In this document: positions 40,179-50,499 of the stretch, piece by piece
Position numbering within the stretch: the first letter of the stretch is position 1
Layout of the letters: every line of letters starts with the position of its first letter
Source of the DNA: a virus
Direction: 5' to 3' (one strand)
IMG/VR virus record: IMGVR_UViG_3300032050_000120
Location: 1 to 64,000 of that record
DNA: 64,000 nt
Notes under the pieces: generated by a model
The model's input: only the letters and a program-made list of their open reading frames with translations
Databases searched by the model: none
Told to the model about the DNA's origin: nothing
Made by a program: the position numbers and the translations under genes

Positions 40179-43100
40179 TATGTTAACCCTGCTCCAGATG
40201 CGATCCAAATAGTTGATGCTGCTTTATACAAGGTGCAGATGCCCCAAGGTGCCAGAGTTCTAGAACCAGTCGTGGTTGTACCAGCAAGATACATGGTATC
40301 TGTCGTTATTGATATAGTTATATTACCCGTTGTGTTGGCATTGAACACAGTAATAGCCGTACCAACTGGGAACGCTGTTGTTCCGTTTGCTGGTATGGTA
40401 TAGGTGTAGGCTGTTGTGTTTGATTTTCCTATTGACTTACCAGCATCAGTTAATACAAAAGTGTATGCAGTATTTTGAATGCTTTGCGGAATATCACGAT
40501 AGCCAACGGCAATACCGCCATAGACTAGATCAGTACCGTTATATCCAAGCAAAGATGCTGACGAACCAAATTTAATATATCCATAACTAGCATTTTGTTG
40601 ACCCTTTAGACCAACCGTATCCGCAGTGTTAACGTCACCTAACCAAGCATCATCACCAATTCTATAGTTAGTTCCGTTTCCGTTATTTGATGATAAAAAC
40701 TGGTCAGCTGATATACTGATAGTATTTACTATAGATGTGCCAATAGTAAGAGCATTTGGAGATAGGTTGGCTGTTGCTGTTGAGTTTGATACTTTAACAA
40801 GGTTGCTTATGATCGATGTATTGATAGTAGAGTTACCAACAAAAATAGTCGATGTTGATAACGAAACGTTTGCACCGATTGTTACAGTATTCGATATAGC
40901 AAGAACGTTTGTTGTTTTTGTAAACGTTAAACCAGCTGAACCGTTAGCAGTAGCAGAGTCGTTAAAAGTAACTTGTGTATTTGTTGATGCACCAATACCA
41001 CTAACGCCTGTCGTACCTTGTGTACCTGTAGTGCCCTGTGTACCCGTGGTTCCTTGAGTACCTGTCGTACCTTGAGCACCTGTAGCACCCTGTGTACCAG
41101 TGCCCGTTGTACCCTGTGCACCTGTTGCTCCCTGTGCACCCTGTGTACCTGTTCCTGTAGTGCCCTGGCGACCCTGTACACCCTGAGCACCTGTAGCACC
41201 CTGAGTACCAGTGGTTCCTTGAGTCCCGTTAGTACCCTGTGATCCTATTGCACCTTGTGCGCCTGTTGTACCTTGTGTACCAAGTACCCCCTGGACACCA
41301 TTAGCACCTTGAACACCCTGAACACCTTGTGCGCCTGTAGCACCCTGAGTACCCGTAGCACCCTGCGATCCAGTAGTACCTTGAGCACCTGTCGTTCCTT
41401 GAGTGCCGTTAGTGCCCTGTGTTCCCGTTGTGCCCTGTGCGCCTGTAGTGCCTTGAGCACCCGTAGTACCTTGAGTGCCGTTAGTACCTTGAGTACCTGT
41501 TGTACCCTGAGTACCAGTTGCGCCCTGTGCGCCTGTTGTGCCCTGAGAACCTGTTGTACCCTGTGTACCAGTTGCACCTTGTGAACCAGTGTCGCCAGTT
41601 ATTCCCTGTGCACCTGTAGCACCCTGAGCACCAGTGGTACCCTGAGAACCTGTTGTACCTTGTGTACCTGTCGCACCTTGTGATCCTGTTGCGCCTTGTG
41701 TACCGTTAGTGCCCGAAGTACCTTGAGTACCATCTGTACCTTGTGTACCTATCGCACCCTGTGTTCCTGTGGTTCCCTGTGCGCCTGTTGTGCCTTGTGT
41801 GCCATTGGCACCTTGAGCACCTGTTGTGCCCTGTGTTCCCGTTGCGCCTTGAGTGCCGTTAGTACCAGATGTACCTTGAGAACCAGTTGTACCCTGCGTA
41901 CCATTGGTACCCTGCGTACCAGTAGCGCCTTGTGCGCCTGTAGTGCCTTGTGATCCTGTAGAACCAGTAGCACCCTGAGCACCTTGAGCACCACTAAAAC
42001 CAGTAGTAATAGCAGTTCTAATATTCGATGGTGTAGCACCAGAATGCAGAAAGTGTATAGTCTTGTTTGTCGCGCTTGTTGTAGCTGCAACAACTTTTAT
42101 CACAATTCTATCTGTAGCAAGAATTGTTATAGGGCTTGACGATACAACAAGAATAGATGAAAAAGTAGAAGTCAGAGCATTTATTTCTTGTGTACCAGAA
42201 CTGAACAAGAATGTTTCTGTTCCGCCAGTGCTTCTCTTATAAACGTCAAATTTAAGAGTAGATGTGTCTGTCGCATCAGATACAAATGCCCAGAATCTAA
42301 ATTCATATTCACCAACAGGGATTTCAGTTATGTTTGGATCGCCACTAGCAGTAGCAAATTCTTCAATGATAGTATCACCACTAGAACTTGTGATGGTGAC
42401 ATTCATATCATCTTGCGGTGCACCATCAGGAACATCAGGCTCTAAAGATTCATAACCTGATATATCACTATTATCTTGAGTAAAATACCAAATACGACCA
42501 CTGGCTGAAACGCCAGGTGCACCAATAACACCTTGCGTTCCTTGAGTTCCTTGTGTACCCGTACCAGTGATACCCTGAACACCTTGAGTACCAGTTGTGC
42601 CCTGTGATCCTATTGTACCTTGTGCGCCTGTAGCACCTTGAGTGCCCGTAGTTCCTTGAGCACCAGTTGTGCCCTGAGAGCCTAGTACACCTTGAACACC
42701 TTGTGCACCAGTTGTGCCCTGTGAACCTGTCGAACCCTGAACACCAGTTGTTCCTTGAGTTCCCGTGCTGCCCTGTGATCCAGTTGCACCTTGTGATCCA
42801 GTTGTGCCTTGGTTTCCTGTGGTTCCCTGGGAGCCTGTTGTACCTTGAGTGCCATTAGTACCTTGAGTACCTGTTGCGCCTTGCGCACCTGTTGTACCCT
42901 GAGTTCCTGTACCTGTTATACCTTGTACACCTTGAGTGCCTGTACCAGTAATACCCTGAGTACCTTGTGTACCAGTGCCAGTAATACCTTGCGTACCAGT
43001 TGTACCCTGAGCACCAGTTGTGCCCTGAGTGCCTGTTGCGCCTTGAGAGCCAGTATTACCAGTAGTGCCCTGCGCACCATCAGTGCCTTGAACGCCTTGT

Positions 43101-43762
43101 GAACCAGTATCGCCAGTTATACCCTGTGCACCAGTGGTTCCCTGAGCACCTGTTGTGCCATTTACACCTTGAGTGCCTTGTGTGCCTGTACCACCTTGAA
43201 CGCCTTGTGATCCTATAGCACCTTGCGCACCTTGAGTTCCTGTACCAGTAACACCTTGCGTACCTTGCGTACCAGTACCCGTAGTGCCTTGTGAACCCGT
43301 TGTGCCTTGTAAACCAGTATCACCAGTTATACCCTGAATACCAATGGTGCCTTGTGAACCTATTGTGCCTTGTGAACCCGTTGTGCCTTGCGATCCCGTT
43401 GTGCCTTGCGATCCTATTGTACCTTGAGTGCCAATGCTGCCTTGTGATCCTGTAGTTCCCTGAGAACCTATTGTACCCTGAGTTCCTATGTCACCAGTTG
43501 TACCCTGTGTGCCTATTGTTCCTTGTGTACCAGTCGTACCTTGTGTACCAGTCGTGCCTTGTGTACCAGCACCAGTGGAGCCTTGTACACCAGTTCCACC
43601 TTGAATACCAGTTACACCCTGGATACCTCTCGGACCAGGGTTTACCGTAGTTGTTACTTCATCTCTAGATAAAGCATCACCAACTTCAATCTCTTGTCGG
43701 CTAGATACAGATCCAACAGTGACGCGCTCACCAGAGACGATAGTAGTTACGGTATTTGCCAT
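40178..43762 (-). CDS. collagen-like tail fibre protein, 1194 aa
   Basis: Residues 1-43 form an N-terminal attachment region. Two long Gly-X-Y blocks follow (about residues 43-415 and 590-915), made of GTQ/GTT/GAQ-type triplets. A non-collagen beta domain lies between them (about 420-590, [14 protein letters not shown]...). The C-terminal beta domain (920-1194, [12 protein letters not shown]) resembles phage fibre tips. Gln-rich triplets may form a trimeric coil. Very repetitive DNA, prone to recombination. Confidence 0.9.
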   Translation of the reverse strand: MANTVTTIVSGERVTVGSVSSRQEIEVGDALSRDEVTTTVNPGPRGIQGVTGIQGGTGVQGSTGAGTQGTTGTQGTTGTQGTIGTQGTTGDIGTQGTIGSQGTTGSQGSIGTQGTIGSQGTTGSQGTTGSQGTIGSQGTIGIQGITGDTGLQGTTGSQGTTGTGTQGTQGVTGTGTQGAQGAIGSQGVQGGTGTQGTQGVNGTTGAQGTTGAQGITGDTGSQGVQGTDGAQGTTGNTGSQGATGTQGTTGAQGTTGTQGITGTGTQGTQGITGTGTQGVQGITGTGTQGTTGAQGATGTQGTNGTQGTTGSQGTTGNQGTTGSQGATGSQGSTGTQGTTGVQGSTGSQGTTGAQGVQGVLGSQGTTGAQGTTGTQGATGAQGTIGSQGTTGTQGVQGITGTGTQGTQGTQGVIGAPGVSASGRIWYFTQDNSDISGYESLEPDVPDGAPQDDMNVTITSSSGDTIIEEFATASGDPNITEIPVGEYEFRFWAFVSDATDTSTLKFDVYKRSTGGTETFLFSSGTQEINALTSTFSSILVVSSSPITILATDRIVIKVVAATTSATNKTIHFLHSGATPSNIRTAITTGFSGAQGAQGATGSTGSQGTTGAQGATGTQGTNGTQGTTGSQGTSGTNGTQGATGTQGTTGAQGANGTQGTTGAQGTTGTQGAIGTQGTDGTQGTSGTNGTQGATGSQGATGTQGTTGSQGTTGAQGATGAQGITGDTGSQGATGTQGTTGSQGTTGAQGATGTQGTTGTQGTNGTQGTTGAQGTTGAQGTTGTQGTNGTQGTTGAQGTTGSQGATGTQGATGAQGVQGVQGANGVQGVLGTQGTTGAQGAIGSQGTNGTQGTTGTQGATGAQGVQGRQGTTGTGTQGAQGATGAQGTTGTGTQGATGAQGTTGTQGTTGTQGTTGTQGTTGVSGIGASTNTQVTFNDSATANGSAGLTFTKTTNVLAISNTVTIGANVSLSTSTIFVGNSTINTSIISNLVKVSNSTATANLSPNALTIGTSIVNTISISADQFLSSNNGNGTNYRIGDDAWLGDVNTADTVGLKGQQNASYGYIKFGSSASLLGYNGTDLVYGGIAVGYRDIPQSIQNTAYTFVLTDAGKSIGKSNTTAYTYTIPANGTTAFPVGTAITVFNANTTGNITISITTDTMYLAGTTTTGSRTLAPWGICTLYKAASTIWIASGAGLT

Positions 43763-44103
43763 TAGGTGACACCCGCACTTACCTTCAAGAAGCCTTCAAC
43801 AATTCGTGTTTTGAAATCATTATCATCTGTGATGGTAACGTCATAAACATATCGTGCATTTTTCAGATTTGCTGTCTGCGTTGGGGTTAGGCTGATCATA
43901 ACCTCACCATTTACAGCATTTGCAATAGAAGCAGTAAAAGGTAATGCTTGACTATCTGGGGTCTGGAAGTCCGTCTTATACTTCGCAGCAGCAGTATAGT
44001 TTGTTAGATTCAAGACAGTACCATTCGCAGTTTTTACGTTGAATGTTACTTCGAGACTTGCTTTTTGATTTACGATGATATCTACTGATGTATCGGCTGC
44101 CAT
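43762..44103 (-). CDS. small virion beta-domain protein, 113 aa
   Basis: [20 protein letters not shown]...[12 protein letters not shown] is the BppU-like/baseplate upper-protein N-terminal domain pattern widespread in fibre-attachment proteins. Stop overlaps the collagen-like gene start, so both may form one appendage. Confidence 0.7.
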   Translation of the reverse strand: MAADTSVDIIVNQKASLEVTFNVKTANGTVLNLTNYTAAAKYKTDFQTPDSQALPFTASIANAVNGEVMISLTPTQTANLKNARYVYDVTITDDNDFKTRIVEGFLKVSAGVT

Positions 44104-44104
44104 T

Positions 44105-45151
44105 TTAATCCTCTACTTTTGCGCCAGCTCTCCACTGGTGACACGACCAGTAACGAGCCTTCCATTTTGGACCTCTGTCGGTGTCACATTTGTGACGCGC
44201 CCTGAAGTTTTTTCTACGTTCTGGGTTATCTCGTTTAATAGACAAGTTTGGATCTCCGAATCGAACCATGACAACATTGCCATTTGGTCCCATTGTGTAG
44301 ACACCAAACTTCTTACGAGCACCAGAAGTTCTGAATGGTTTATTTAGGGTCACTGTTTTGCCGTGATATTCGGCTTCCATAATGATAAGTTCTTCGTCTA
44401 GATTTTTACCTTCAGCAGCAGCTGCGCAAGCAGAGCAACAAGCTCTATGCTTTTTTTTCTGCGCTTCGTTTAGGATATCGCCTAAAGTTTTCAATTGTCT
44501 ACCCTCTACAGCTGTTTTTGGTTTTGTTTTTCTATGCGCCACAACATTCATATTCATAACGGCAGATACACCTTGATACTCTTTATTCTTCACACCACCG
44601 CCTTCTTCTTTGGCAGCTTTTTTGTCTTTGTGAGAAGCATAAATCTCGTGTTCATAATCATCAGATTTCATATCAATATTTACTGGTTTATTTTGCTCTG
44701 TATCCCACCCGTGAACATTGATGTTCTTCATACCACTCAGCTTCTTCCAAACTTTTCTTCCACCAGGAGACTGGGCAAAAGAAGTAAGCATTTTGTCATG
44801 ATGTGTGATCAGATGATGGTAAAGCTCATGTGCACCTGGTCTATCTGGATTTGAACTGTCAGATGCAACTTTATCGATCTCTTCGCCTTTGTCAAATTTG
44901 CCTCTATCAACATCAAATTTTTGACTGGTTTCCATCTTTACAGATACTTTACCAGTAGAGTCTGGAACATAATAATGATTTGTTATATCACGACCTACAA
45001 CTTGTTGTTTGTGGTAGATAGAATGACCGCTTGGCATCTTAGATAAAAGAGTAGCTGATTTCGGAACTGGAACACCAAGATCTTTCTCAGCACCCATCTT
45101 GTCAGACTTAGTAATGCCCTCTACATCAAGGACTTCGTACAGCTTCTTCAT
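44105..45151 (-). CDS. two-part T4-like virion protein with HExxH motif, 348 aa
   Basis: N-terminal MKKLYEVLDVEGI resembles a capsid-targeting start. Near residue 109, AHELYHHLITHHDK contains HExxH and could be a metallopeptidase. At about residues 225-232, TLGDILNEAQ is a second LNE|A-type site. The C-terminal domain (VVMVRFGDPNLSIKRDNPER...RARHKCDT...YWSCHQWR) recurs in T4-like virion proteins. It may be matured by the head protease into two products. Confidence 0.65.
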   Translation of the reverse strand: MKKLYEVLDVEGITKSDKMGAEKDLGVPVPKSATLLSKMPSGHSIYHKQQVVGRDITNHYYVPDSTGKVSVKMETSQKFDVDRGKFDKGEEIDKVASDSSNPDRPGAHELYHHLITHHDKMLTSFAQSPGGRKVWKKLSGMKNINVHGWDTEQNKPVNIDMKSDDYEHEIYASHKDKKAAKEEGGGVKNKEYQGVSAVMNMNVVAHRKTKPKTAVEGRQLKTLGDILNEAQKKKHRACCSACAAAAEGKNLDEELIIMEAEYHGKTVTLNKPFRTSGARKKFGVYTMGPNGNVVMVRFGDPNLSIKRDNPERRKNFRARHKCDTDRGPKWKARYWSCHQWRAGAKVED

Positions 45152-45753
45152 TTCGACTTACCGACCTTCTTCAAAATCTTAACAAGGTTGGCAACATCTT
45201 CAAAACTCAGATCACCATTTTCTTTTTCTTCTTCTTCTTTTTCTTTGCGTTCTTTCATTTCTTCGACAACGCTTGGGTGGTGCGCAAACCCCGCTTCAAA
45301 AGCAATGCCAAGTTGCTGTGCAGTTGGAGCATAGGATTCAGAAAGCATAGCCGATTCTTGCAGATCTGCATCATCCTGGTGGAATGCCTTTCCACCACCA
45401 ATGAATGAATTTACGCGATCAAATGCAAACTGTTGTGGAGTCTTCGAATCATTTTGATCCCAAGCATCAACACCACGGTAGAATACTTCTTCCAGGGTTT
45501 GATAAGGGATTCCAGACTGTTTTGCTTTTCTGTGTAATGAAACACTTTCCATCGCGGTCATTGCACCGCAATATTTCTTCTTGGCTAAACGCTTCTCAAA
45601 AAGAGCGTTTACTTTGTTCTCTACAATACCCACAGTTGGGCTGAGAATGCCATTATTTAATATAGATGTATTCGCCTTTGGCTTCACATCGACATAAACA
45701 TCGGTCTTGGCTTGACGCTTATTTTTAAGCTCTTTTCTATCTAATTTTTTCAC
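45148..45753 (-). CDS. conserved T4-like virion-region protein, 201 aa
   Basis: Begins at GTG (MKKLDRKELKNKRQAKTDVY) with AAGGAAAACTCC. Conserved pattern NNGILSPTVGIVENKVNALF and TPQQFAFDRVNSFIGGGKAF is known from T4-like phage hypotheticals. A TATAAATA late promoter 68 bp upstream starts the appendage operon running to the 2OG/sulfotransferase genes. Confidence 0.72.
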   Translation of the reverse strand: MKKLDRKELKNKRQAKTDVYVDVKPKANTSILNNGILSPTVGIVENKVNALFEKRLAKKKYCGAMTAMESVSLHRKAKQSGIPYQTLEEVFYRGVDAWDQNDSKTPQQFAFDRVNSFIGGGKAFHQDDADLQESAMLSESYAPTAQQLGIAFEAGFAHHPSVVEEMKERKEKEEEEKENGDLSFEDVANLVKILKKVGKSK

Positions 45754-45820
45754 GGAGTTTTCCTTAGACTTATCCTATGCGCTAAAACAGTTTATTTTAG
45801 CGGTATACTGTATTTATAAT

Positions 45821-45828
45821 AAATCATT
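45821..45828 (-). promoter_or_regulatory. T4-type late promoter TATAAATA (virion operon)
   Basis: TATTTATA on the plus strand is TATAAATA on the minus strand, 68 bp before the GTG at 45753. The leader contains the hairpin CGCTAAAA...TTTTAGCG (45780-45803). Confidence 0.75.
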
Positions 45829-45845
45829 CTTCCCTATAACCTCAA

Positions 45846-47153
45846 TTATGTTATTTCTTCCCATCTCATAGCACCAACAGCATCGTTTCCATTTGTAGAA
45901 CCTGTTGCTGCAAGTGTGATAATAATACCGTTGTTACTTGCTGCAAAAGGATCTCTTTCCAACTGATATGCAAACAGTGTTTCTCTTCCAAGATTTACCG
46001 CTTGCCCACCAGCACCCGCTGACACGTTCACATATCCAACTTGAGCATCACGACCACCTGTAACTGTAGTTGCGGTTGTATCATATTCTATAGGTGAATC
46101 TGCACTAGCAGGGGTCCAAGATGCACCATCTAATGTTCCACCAATAATAATTTTGTAGCGATAACTTGTATTGTTTGTGATACCAAAAAACTCAACATCT
46201 TTCAGTATAGCGATGGCATCTTTGAATGAATCCTTCAATCTAATTGACAAGATAGGTGTAAATGTTCCAGCTGTAGGCAAGTCTTTTGGTTCGTTAGTAG
46301 GAATGATAATGCTTCTAGATTTACCTTCTAATGTGTAACCACCTTCAGATATAACAGTAGAGCAAATTTGCTTCATCTTAGAAGCAGAAGCAGTTGTTCC
46401 TGTGTTTTCGATCTCATAACGAACAGGAAGAATGGCGGTTGTCATATATGTTGTTGTATTAAGATTATCGTTATGGAATATGTGCGCTGGAACCATAAGA
46501 CCATCAACTACAAATCCACAACGGACATCGCCAACACCAAGCCATTCAACATCAATCCAAAGAATATTAGATTTAGTTATATTTAAACTTCCGCGATCAG
46601 GATGACTAGATTGAGATGATTGCCCAGTTCCATCAAACTTATCTATGTTCCAATTTGCTTGCGCAACTCTTGTTTCGCTTACTACCCCTGATGTATAACT
46701 TCTCAATACAATGTAATTGTCTGTACCATCATTCTCAAAAAATATACCATTTTCTGAATTGAAATATCCTACACGCTGTCTTAGATTTGTTTTCTGAGCG
46801 TTCATCACAAAGGTATTCATGATGAGCAATGACTTTCCTGGCTGGTATGCGAACACTCTTTTAGATTCACGGTAGCACTTATCACCCGAAGTTGTGCCTA
46901 CATTCAAATCAACAATAGATTCATTTGTTTTGAACTCGGTATTTGATGTTCCGCTATTGCTTGTTGCAAACTTACCGTTGTCCTGATAACGATGAAACGA
47001 ATCAAACAGAGTAAGTGGCTCTGATACTCTCAGACGACCAAACGCATCAGTGGCTGTGCCAGAAGCAGTAAATCTGCCATTAAGCATATTCACTTCATAA
47101 AGTGTTTTACCGTCTTCTCGAAACACCGATGTGTCGGTTCTAAATTGTGCCAT
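45846..47153 (-). CDS. virion structural protein, 435 aa
   Basis: Sequence MAQFRTDTSVFRE...FGRLRVSEPLTLFDSFHRY with beta-rich remainder is typical of a conserved structural protein of T4-like environmental phages. CTAAATAA (47175-47182) lies 22 bp upstream. Probably head decoration or tail appendage. Confidence 0.75.
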   Translation of the reverse strand: MAQFRTDTSVFREDGKTLYEVNMLNGRFTASGTATDAFGRLRVSEPLTLFDSFHRYQDNGKFATSNSGTSNTEFKTNESIVDLNVGTTSGDKCYRESKRVFAYQPGKSLLIMNTFVMNAQKTNLRQRVGYFNSENGIFFENDGTDNYIVLRSYTSGVVSETRVAQANWNIDKFDGTGQSSQSSHPDRGSLNITKSNILWIDVEWLGVGDVRCGFVVDGLMVPAHIFHNDNLNTTTYMTTAILPVRYEIENTGTTASASKMKQICSTVISEGGYTLEGKSRSIIIPTNEPKDLPTAGTFTPILSIRLKDSFKDAIAILKDVEFFGITNNTSYRYKIIIGGTLDGASWTPASADSPIEYDTTATTVTGGRDAQVGYVNVSAGAGGQAVNLGRETLFAYQLERDPFAASNNGIIITLAATGSTNGNDAVGAMRWEEIT

Positions 47154-47194
47154 AAATTATCCTTTAATCATCGATTATTTAGTATACTGCGCCA

Positions 47195-47224
47195 TAAAAA
47201 AATACTCCAGGGGTAATCTGGAGT
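47195..47224 (-). terminator. intrinsic terminator of gene 41
   Basis: Minus strand: ACTCCAG, ATTACCC, CTGGAGT, then ATTTTTTT. It separates the replication gene from the structural gene at 47153. Confidence 0.85.
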
Positions 47225-47233
47225 ATTTAGTCG

Positions 47234-48628
47234 TTATTTAAAGTTGTCGAAATCAAACTTCTTCTCGGCTTTCATTCTTTGCCCGAAGTCGCTTTGATCC
47301 ATAACTGGTCCAGAGTCTGTGATATCCTTCTGGGCAGTCTGCTCGACATTATAGAATCGCATCTTAGGCTTATCTAAACCAAGCACGAATCGTTTGTACC
47401 TTGATGGGTCTTTGTATCGATTCTTCAGCTGCTTGATCATAACCTGTCCAAGCTGTTCCAACTCTTCACTCGACATGATTGCAAACATCAGATCCGCTGT
47501 GGCTGGAAGACCGAAAGACTCTGAAGTATCGGTCAAGTTCACATCACTACTATCATAACCACTACGAGTCGTTTGGGTTGCAGTGACAATAGGAAGATTG
47601 AATTCCATTGCCAGACCACGAAGTTCTTCTGCGATTGCCTTGATGTAGGTGTAGGAATTGACCGAACCACTCATCTTCATACGAGAAGATGCACAGATGT
47701 TGATGTAATCAATATAGACAATATCGGGCACAAAACTCTTCTTTTGCTTCAACTCGTTCAACAAGTGACGGAAGTGTCCAGAGCCAGCCTGGGAAGTCGG
47801 GTACTCCTTGATAACAAGTCTGCCTGAAGTCTTGCCACGAACACGCTCGATCTTTTTCATGTAGCTTTCTTTCGGGAGAATAGCAAGATCGTCCATCGTG
47901 ATGTTCAGTGTGTTCGCATCGATACGCTCGGCAATTCGTTCCTCTGCCATTTCCATAGTGACATACAAAACATTCTTACCGACAAGCAGATTGTGTGCAG
48001 CCATATGGCACATCATCATAGACTTACCGACACCAGTACCAGCCAAAATAACAGTCAGAGTTTTCTTGGCAATGCCATTACCCGTAATCAGGTTCATGTA
48101 GTCAAGATCAAATGGGATCTTTTCCTCTACACGATGATAAAAGTCGAAACGTTCTTCTGCGTCTTCCAGGAAGTCGTGACCGATGTTTGTGTCAAAGGAG
48201 ACACCAAGAGCATCAGTCAGAAGTTGTGGGATAGCACCCTTGTCAAGATCCTTGCTCTTGTTGTCAAGAATCGAGATTGCATTATAGATCGCAAGGTGAA
48301 GTGCTCGGCTTTGACAGAACTGTTCCGTGTTATCGACCAACCACTCAAAGTCTTGAGGTGGGCTTGATAATTCGTTAATGAGGTCTTTGGTCTTTTTGAA
48401 CAGTTCTTCTGTAAGACCATCTTGCTTGTCGAGATCGATAAAGAGAGCAGCCTTTTCAGGCACTCGGTTGTATTTGTTCGCATAGTTGCTTACAAGGTCA
48501 AAGGCGATCTTGTATTCTCGTGCAGTAAAGTATTCGCCCTTAATGTGGGGGAGCACTTTCCACAGGTAATTTTCGTTGCCTATCATACCAGACAGGATGG
48601 TTTTTTCTAAGGACATGCGTGACTCCAA
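47234..48628 (-). CDS. 41: replicative DNA helicase gp41 (DnaB-like), 464 aa
   Basis: RecA-like core with Walker A AGTGVGKSMM (about residue 197), DIVYIDYIN (Walker B) near residue 305 and an N-terminal helical domain. T4 gp41 homologue: unwinds the fork 5'-3' with primase gp61 (29594). Length matches T4 (475). Confidence 0.95.
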   Translation of the reverse strand: MESRMSLEKTILSGMIGNENYLWKVLPHIKGEYFTAREYKIAFDLVSNYANKYNRVPEKAALFIDLDKQDGLTEELFKKTKDLINELSSPPQDFEWLVDNTEQFCQSRALHLAIYNAISILDNKSKDLDKGAIPQLLTDALGVSFDTNIGHDFLEDAEERFDFYHRVEEKIPFDLDYMNLITGNGIAKKTLTVILAGTGVGKSMMMCHMAAHNLLVGKNVLYVTMEMAEERIAERIDANTLNITMDDLAILPKESYMKKIERVRGKTSGRLVIKEYPTSQAGSGHFRHLLNELKQKKSFVPDIVYIDYINICASSRMKMSGSVNSYTYIKAIAEELRGLAMEFNLPIVTATQTTRSGYDSSDVNLTDTSESFGLPATADLMFAIMSSEELEQLGQVMIKQLKNRYKDPSRYKRFVLGLDKPKMRFYNVEQTAQKDITDSGPVMDQSDFGQRMKAEKKFDFDNFK

Positions 48629-48666
48629 TGATGCTTCATTATAACCGAAACCTAACTGCCTGTCAA

Positions 48667-48674
48667 TATAAATA
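48667..48674 (+). promoter_or_regulatory. T4-type late promoter TATAAATA
   Basis: 20 bp before the ATG at 48695, which has CCTGGAGATCTT as ribosome site. Confidence 0.75.
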
Positions 48675-48694
48675 CCCCGTAACCTGGAGATCTT

Positions 48695-49408
48695 ATGATT
48701 AACGAAGAGCTTGATTTAACGCTACAATACCATGACGAATTAAACCCAAAGCTTTGGGTCGATGAAGATAAGTTAAAACCTATCGTCCGTGAACATCTTT
48801 TGAAAATAGCCAAAGTATGGGCTAAGACCGCCAAGATCGAAGATGATGCCATTGAGGACATTATCATTACTGGCGGTAATGTCAATTACAACTACACAAA
48901 GCAGTCGGATATTGACGTTCACCTGGTTGTGGATATGAAGAAAACAATATTCACAGATGAAGAGCAGATGCGTCTATTCATGCTTGCCAAGAAAGACCTA
49001 TGGGCATTGCAACATGATGTTAAAATATACGGACTTCCTGTTGAAGTGTACGCCCATAGTCACCAAACCAAAACACCAAAATCCCAGGGTGTCTATTCAA
49101 TCTATTCTGATAAGTGGACTGTCAAACCAAAGAACCTGAAGTTGAATTTCAACAATGACGTTGGTCTGAAGCACAAGATCGAAGAACAGATGCACCGTAT
49201 TGATTCGGTTATCAACGGGCGTGGTACAGTCAAAGAAGCCAGCGATCTAAAAGACAAGCTGGCTTCGTTGAGAGCAACATCGATTCAAAGGGCTGGTGAA
49301 TTTGCCATTGAGAATCTGGTATTCAAAGACCTACGAAACCGTGGGTACATCGACAAGCTAAAGAATTATATCCGAAGCAAGGTCGATAGAATGCTCACTC
49401 TTCGCTAA
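48695..49408 (+). CDS. nucleotidyltransferase-fold protein, 237 aa
   Basis: The minimal NTase motif IIITGGNVNYNYTKQSDIDV (residues 57-76; GG/S-x9-12-DxD) is followed by HLVVD. C-terminal helices follow. Known in T4-like phages without assigned substrate. Only plus-strand gene among replication genes, behind a TATAAATA late promoter; converges on uvsX with a 14-bp overlap. Confidence 0.8.
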   Translation: MINEELDLTLQYHDELNPKLWVDEDKLKPIVREHLLKIAKVWAKTAKIEDDAIEDIIITGGNVNYNYTKQSDIDVHLVVDMKKTIFTDEEQMRLFMLAKKDLWALQHDVKIYGLPVEVYAHSHQTKTPKSQGVYSIYSDKWTVKPKNLKLNFNNDVGLKHKIEEQMHRIDSVINGRGTVKEASDLKDKLASLRATSIQRAGEFAIENLVFKDLRNRGYIDKLKNYIRSKVDRMLTLR

Positions 49409-50459
49409 CATCATAAGCCGAAGCTACTTCTTCATCAGAAAGAATAGATCCGTTTGACACCTGGTACATATCACGCACCGCTTGCTTGAATGATTCATCA
49501 TTCAGAATGGGTGTCCAGAATGCAGCAGTATCGGTATCTTTTGCACGGAACTTTTGAGCCTCGATCTCACCAGTTGTCTTATTGACACGCGAATACCAAC
49601 CATTGGATGGTTTCATAACATGACCAGTTTCCTGGGCGATTTCAAGTAAACCAGACCAGCGACTTAAACCACCTTCGAAACTTACGGTAATAGGGATCTT
49701 CATCTGTTCTTTTACATGGCGAGATTTCTCAACCTTGATGATGAAGTTGTAGCCAAGTAATTCAGTACCGTCTTTCTCTTGCTGTCTTCCGATGATGTAG
49801 ATGTTATCCGAAGAATAGTATGATCCTGTACCACCACCAACAACATCTTTAGCATACAGTTCCATTGTTTTGTAGGTATGGTTGACCACATGCATTGGAA
49901 TATCTTTCATGGTGAGCAGCGGTGTCACCATTCGAAACAAAGACTTCAGCTGCTTAGCGCGAGACATATCTGCGGTTGATTTACCTTCTAGCGCATCATC
50001 AACTTCTTTCTTGGACGCAAGGTTACCAACAGAATCGATCATGATGAATACTTTATCACCACGGTTGATACCTTCAAGTTGCTTCATAATATCAAACTTC
50101 AGAAGCTCAATGTTGACTAGTGGTGTGTGAAGAACACGCTTCATGTCAATACCAACAGACTCAAAGTAAGACAGCGGTGTACCGAATTCTGAATCATAGA
50201 ACAGCAACACAGAGTCTGCGTACTTGTCCATGTAGGCTTTAGCCATAAGCAAAGTAAACAGAGTCTTGAAGTGTTTGGATGGACCACACCATTGTGTAAG
50301 ACCTGGAGTGAAACCGCCATCAACATCACCAGCAAGGGCAATATTCAGGGCTGGTACGGATGTGCTTACCATATCCTTCGTATTGAAGAAGGACGAATCA
50401 GACAGAACATCTGACTCTTTAATCGTAGAATTTTTTGATAACTTTGCTAATAGGGACAT
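49395..50459 (-). CDS. uvsX: UvsX RecA-like recombinase, 354 aa
   Basis: Walker A GPSKHFKT (T4 UvsX GPSKSFKS), Walker B VFIMIDSVGNLASKKE, and HVVNHTYKTMELY / GGTGSYYSSDNIYIIGR typical of UvsX. Drives recombination-dependent replication. ATG at 50459 preferred to 50465. Confidence 0.95.
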   Translation of the reverse strand: MSLLAKLSKNSTIKESDVLSDSSFFNTKDMVSTSVPALNIALAGDVDGGFTPGLTQWCGPSKHFKTLFTLLMAKAYMDKYADSVLLFYDSEFGTPLSYFESVGIDMKRVLHTPLVNIELLKFDIMKQLEGINRGDKVFIMIDSVGNLASKKEVDDALEGKSTADMSRAKQLKSLFRMVTPLLTMKDIPMHVVNHTYKTMELYAKDVVGGGTGSYYSSDNIYIIGRQQEKDGTELLGYNFIIKVEKSRHVKEQMKIPITVSFEGGLSRWSGLLEIAQETGHVMKPSNGWYSRVNKTTGEIEAQKFRAKDTDTAAFWTPILNDESFKQAVRDMYQVSNGSILSDEEVASAYDVSEE

Positions 50460-50499
50460 ATGCATCTCACGGTAAAGGAATATTATACCACATTTCTAA

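Noticed and set aside
41018-43102. Long plus-strand frames rich in Cys/Ser/Thr/Leu across 41000-43100
   Set aside because: They are antisense to the collagen-like gene; their CTLCT-type repeats are only the complement of the Gly-X-Y codons, with no ribosome sites.
40990-43640. Regularly spaced repeats resembling a CRISPR array
   Set aside because: The 9-18 bp periodicity follows in-frame collagen triplets; no constant repeat/variable spacer structure and no cas genes.
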